From contig NZ_CDME01000008.1 in the NCBI RefSeq assembly GCF_000826545.1, positions 930,001 through 994,000 of the forward strand: a stretch of 64,000 bases of DNA. Direction: 5' to 3'. The position numbers were made by a program, and so were the translations under genes. The stretch comes from Kibdelosporangium sp. MJ126-NF4 (GTDB lineage: Bacteria; Actinomycetota; Actinomycetes; Mycobacteriales; Pseudonocardiaceae). This document shows positions 61,364 through 64,000 of this stretch, piece by piece. How positions within the stretch are numbered: the stretch's first letter is position 1; each line of letters starts with the position of its first letter. Below the pieces are notes generated by a model, which had not been told where the DNA came from, ran no database searches, and worked only from the letters and a program-made list of their open reading frames with translations.

Positions 61364-63285
61364 AACACCAGCTCCGGCTTGAGCCGCGACGGGGTCCACA
61401 CCCGCTGCCGTCGTGCGGCCACAGTGGACACCAGGAGCGCTCCGACGAGGTACGCGAGCAGCACGAGCACGTCCTTGCCGACGCTGACCATCGACCCACC
61501 GTAGAGCAGGTGGCGCATCCCGTCGACCACGTATCCCATGGGCAGCACGGAATGCAACGGGTACAGCACGTCGGGCAGCGTCTGCCACGGGAACGTGCCG
61601 CCCGAGCTGATCAGTTGCAGGATCAGCAGGACGAGTCCGAGGAACTTGCCGACCGAGCCGAAGAAGGCGTTGAGCGCGTGCAGGATCGCGGTGAACGCCA
61701 ACGAGGCCAGCGCGAGCAGGCCGAACGCGGCGAGCGGGCGGTTGGCGCCGATCCCGACGATCGTGGTGACCACCGTGAACAACAGGACCACCTGGACGAT
61801 GCCGAGCACGGCCGCAGGCAGCCAGCCGCCGATGGCCACCCGCCACGAGGGCAGACCGGCTGCGGCCGCCCGGTTGGACAGCGGTTTGATCAGCAGGAAC
61901 AGCACGAACGCGCCGATCCACGTCGCCAGGCCGAGGAAGAACGGGGCCAGCCCGGCGCCGTAGCTACCGGCCTTCACGTCGCCGACCGCGTTGATCGCCA
62001 CCGGATTGCCGATGGTCTGCGCGGTCGCGCCACGGGTCGGGTCGTCGGGGTGCGGGATCTGGCCGAGGCCCTGGTTGAGGCCGTCGCGCAGCTTCGTGGA
62101 GCCGTCGGCGAGCTGTTTGGTGCCTGCGGCGAGTTTCGCTGTGCCGTCGACCGCGGTCTTCTCACCCGTGGCCAGTTCCGTCGCGCCGGAGTTGAGCTTG
62201 GTGGCGCCCGTGGCCGCTTTGCTGATGCCGTCGGCCAACGCGGGGGACTGGGCGGCCAGTTGCGCGGCGCCGTCGGAGACCTGCTTGGCTCCCGCGGCGA
62301 GCTTGTTCAGCTGGGCGGAGGCGTTCTGGACCTGTGTGTTGGCGTTGTCGACCGGTTGGCGTGCCTGGCCGAGCACGGTCATCACGCGCTGCACCTGCTC
62401 CTCGGTGAAGCCCGAGGCCCGCAGGTTCGCCGCCACGTTGCCGTTGAACTGGTCGAGACCGCCGACGAGTTGCTTGGAGACATCCGCGATGTGCTGGCCC
62501 TGCGCGGCGACCTGTGCGTTGCCCGCGGACACCTGCGCGGCGCCGTCGGCGAGCTTCTGCGCGTTCGCGGGCAGGTCCTTCGTCTTGTCGCGCAACGTGT
62601 TCAGCCCGCCGCTGAGCTCCTGCAGCCCGGTCGAGAGCTGGCTGGCGCCGTCGGCGAGCTTGCGCTGGCCCGTGTCCAGTTGGGCCGCGCCGTCGCGGGC
62701 CTGCCCGGCGCCGTCGGCCAACTGGCTCGCGCCGGTGGCGGCTTCCTGGGTCTTGGAGAAGATCGTGCCGAAGCCGATCAGGAACTTGTCCGCCGCGGTC
62801 TGGCCGACCTCCGAGGTGATCGACTGGCGCACCTCGTCGGCCACCTTGTCGGCGATCGTGCCGACCAGGTAGTTGTTCGCGTCGTTGGTGGTCACCGTGA
62901 TCAGGCCCTGCCGGGGCTGGAACACACCGCTGGAGCCCAGCGCGGCGGAGAAGTCCTTCGGGATGGTCATCGAGAACGAGTACTTGCCGTCCCGCACACC
63001 CGCGTCCGCGTCCTTGGCGTCGACGCGGTGCCACTCGAACGCGCCGGACTCCTGGAGCTTCTTGGCGACCTTGTCACCGGCGTTGCCCAGCTCCTGCGAG
63101 CCCTCGTCCGCCATCACCAGCGCGGCCGGGATGTGGTCGAGCCTGCCGTACGGGTCGTGGTTGGCGAACAGGTACAGCGAGCCGTACAGCAGCGGCACCA
63201 GCACGAGGGCCAGCACGGCCAGCCTCGGCAGTTTGCCCGCGGTGATCCGGCGGAGTTCGTTGCCCGCCAGACGAAAGGCGCTCAT
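61360..63285 (-). CDS. YhgE/Pip-family membrane protein
   Basis: A 641-residue protein with one helix at the N-terminus (LPRLAVLALVLVPLLYGSLYLF), a large extracytoplasmic domain of about 370 residues built from glycine-rich coiled repeats such as LADGASQLSTGLQELSGGL, and five C-terminal helices of the ABC-2 kind. YhgE/Pip proteins are phage-infection or export-related and their transport substrate is unknown. The preceding ABC-like gene could be its ATPase partner. Confidence 0.85.
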   Translation of the reverse strand: MSAFRLAGNELRRITAGKLPRLAVLALVLVPLLYGSLYLFANHDPYGRLDHIPAALVMADEGSQELGNAGDKVAKKLQESGAFEWHRVDAKDADAGVRDGKYSFSMTIPKDFSAALGSSGVFQPRQGLITVTTNDANNYLVGTIADKVADEVRQSITSEVGQTAADKFLIGFGTIFSKTQEAATGASQLADGAGQARDGAAQLDTGQRKLADGASQLSTGLQELSGGLNTLRDKTKDLPANAQKLADGAAQVSAGNAQVAAQGQHIADVSKQLVGGLDQFNGNVAANLRASGFTEEQVQRVMTVLGQARQPVDNANTQVQNASAQLNKLAAGAKQVSDGAAQLAAQSPALADGISKAATGATKLNSGATELATGEKTAVDGTAKLAAGTKQLADGSTKLRDGLNQGLGQIPHPDDPTRGATAQTIGNPVAINAVGDVKAGSYGAGLAPFFLGLATWIGAFVLFLLIKPLSNRAAAAGLPSWRVAIGGWLPAAVLGIVQVVLLFTVVTTIVGIGANRPLAAFGLLALASLAFTAILHALNAFFGSVGKFLGLVLLILQLISSGGTFPWQTLPDVLYPLHSVLPMGYVVDGMRHLLYGGSMVSVGKDVLVLLAYLVGALLVSTVAARRQRVWTPSRLKPELVL

Positions 63286-63899
63286 TCTGTCACTCCGATC
63301 ATGGCTGCCTCGGCGTTCAGCGCGCGCACTGTGGCCGGTTCACACAGCACGACGACCGCGAGGCCGCGTTCGGCTTGGGTGGCGGCCTGTGGCCACCAGG
63401 TCTGTGGGTCGCTGACGTGCCGGTCCGGCTGGTCGAGCAGCAGCGCCCGCACGCTGGGTTTGGCGCTGGCGGCCTCGACGAGCAGTCGCGTGCGCACCTG
63501 CGGCGGGACGTTGTCCACGCGCTGGCCGACGTACTGCTCGGCGTCCTGCGCGCGCAGCCACTCCCGTACGGCCGCGCGGTTGGCGCGCTGACCGGCGTTC
63601 ATCAGTTCCTCGGCGATCGCGTCGCCCAGTTTCAGGCCGTCCTCGGGCTCGTTGACACCGGGCGCGTCGACCAGCACGACGTGCTGGCGCAGTGTCGCGG
63701 CGTCCTGCTCGCCGTCGAGCGTGACCGTGCCGTGTGAGGGCCGGATACGGCCGCCGAGCGCGAGGGCCAGCGTGGTGTGCCCGGCGCCGGGTTCGCCCGT
63801 GACCAGCGTGACTTCGCCTTCGCGGACGGTCAACGAGGTCGGCCGCAGCAACGGGCCGTGCGGCCCGTCGACTCCGACTCGCTCGGCGCGGATCTCCAC
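63282..63899 (-). CDS. ABC-type ATPase-like protein with altered Walker A
   Basis: A 205-residue protein like the nucleotide-binding domain of an ABC transporter. VREGEVTLVTGEPGAGHTTLALALGG is the Walker A region, but His replaces the essential Lys (GEPGAGHTT). The signature LSGGQ is not evident, reading QRVDNVPPQVRTRLLVEAA, while LLLDQPDRH resembles Walker B with Gln for Glu. It may bind but not hydrolyse nucleotide. GTG 63899 is the start; it overlaps the YhgE start by 4 bp. Confidence 0.72.
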   Translation of the reverse strand: MEIRAERVGVDGPHGPLLRPTSLTVREGEVTLVTGEPGAGHTTLALALGGRIRPSHGTVTLDGEQDAATLRQHVVLVDAPGVNEPEDGLKLGDAIAEELMNAGQRANRAAVREWLRAQDAEQYVGQRVDNVPPQVRTRLLVEAASAKPSVRALLLDQPDRHVSDPQTWWPQAATQAERGLAVVVLCEPATVRALNAEAAMIGVTE

Positions 63900-63913
63900 C
63901 GGAAGGCCCTTCT

Positions 63914-63937
63914 TTTGAACTGACTGGTCAGTTCAAA
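63914..63937. promoter_or_regulatory. TetR operator upstream of the ABC-like/YhgE/TetR operon
   Basis: A perfect palindrome TTTGAACTGAC-TG-GTCAGTTCAAA, with 11-bp arms, 15 bases before the first start codon of the operon. Position and symmetry suit binding of the TetR encoded as the last gene. Confidence 0.8.
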
Positions 63938-64000
63938 TACTGCTCCGCGCGGGGCCGCCTCGCAAGCCGGGACACTGTGACGCTGGTTGCGTCAGTTCTT

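Noticed and set aside
61510..63591. 693-codon plus-strand open frame opposite YhgE
   Set aside because: Low-complexity antisense frame; the minus strand encodes a recognised YhgE protein.
1..64000. CRISPR arrays, rRNA genes, transposases and insertion sequences
   Set aside because: No regularly spaced long repeats, no rRNA-like sequence and no DDE transposase motifs were seen.

Overview
The window is high-GC actinobacterial DNA: GTG starts are common, ATGA/GTGA overlaps link many genes, and TetR, SARP and Tad-pilus families are frequent. The right half has the conserved actinobacterial neighbourhood pdtaR (ANTAR regulator) - livKHMGF - PaaI thioesterase - polA. A mycelial actinomycete of the Pseudonocardiales type is my best guess, by inference only.

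Region 1 (1-11475). A truncated GGDEF protein and a convergent HxlR regulator precede a long plus-strand Tad/Flp pilus locus: prepilin peptidase, lipoprotein, exported protein, CpaB-like SAF protein, CpaE-like protein, TadA ATPase, TadB, TadC, Flp-like pilin, three TadE/TadG-like pseudopilins. It ends with a membrane protein fusing a LysM domain to a SARP-type regulator. Most junctions overlap by 4 bp, so it is probably one transcript.

Region 2 (about 11.5-38.25 kb). This looks like an integrated conjugative element, possibly composite. Its left part holds two cysteine-rich unknown proteins, an ArdC-like antirestriction metalloprotein, an incomplete N6-methylase, a decayed gene and three exported or membrane cargo genes. 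Its centre is a minus-strand operon (31968 down to 20298) for a VirB/VirD4-type secretion apparatus: sigma-like protein, pilin-like protein, PrgI-like protein, VirB4, VirB6-like, TcpC-like, a transglycosylase-NlpC/P60 hydrolase, VirD4 and a replication-relaxation protein. A repeat-rich intergenic region (31969-32462) separates it from a plus-strand set: two methyltransferase-fold proteins with lost catalytic motifs, a recombinase-domain protein without the catalytic domain, an XF1762-like protein, a small charged protein and a full large serine recombinase. The recombinase frame runs straight into a tRNA gene (anticodon CAA) whose 3' end abuts the element, the likely integration site. The left end of the element was not located.

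Region 3 (38.3-64 kb). Chromosomal core and accessory genes: pdtaR, a fibronectin-III surface protein, the complete branched-chain amino-acid ABC transporter, an alpha/beta hydrolase, a SnoaL-like exported protein, LysR, thioesterase, polA, a TetR-controlled drug-type ABC exporter with a clear twin operator, bluB, a Rossmann-like protein, PhoD phosphatase, an AfsR-like SARP, and an autoregulated ABC-like/YhgE/TetR operon cut off only by the window edge upstream of its promoter.
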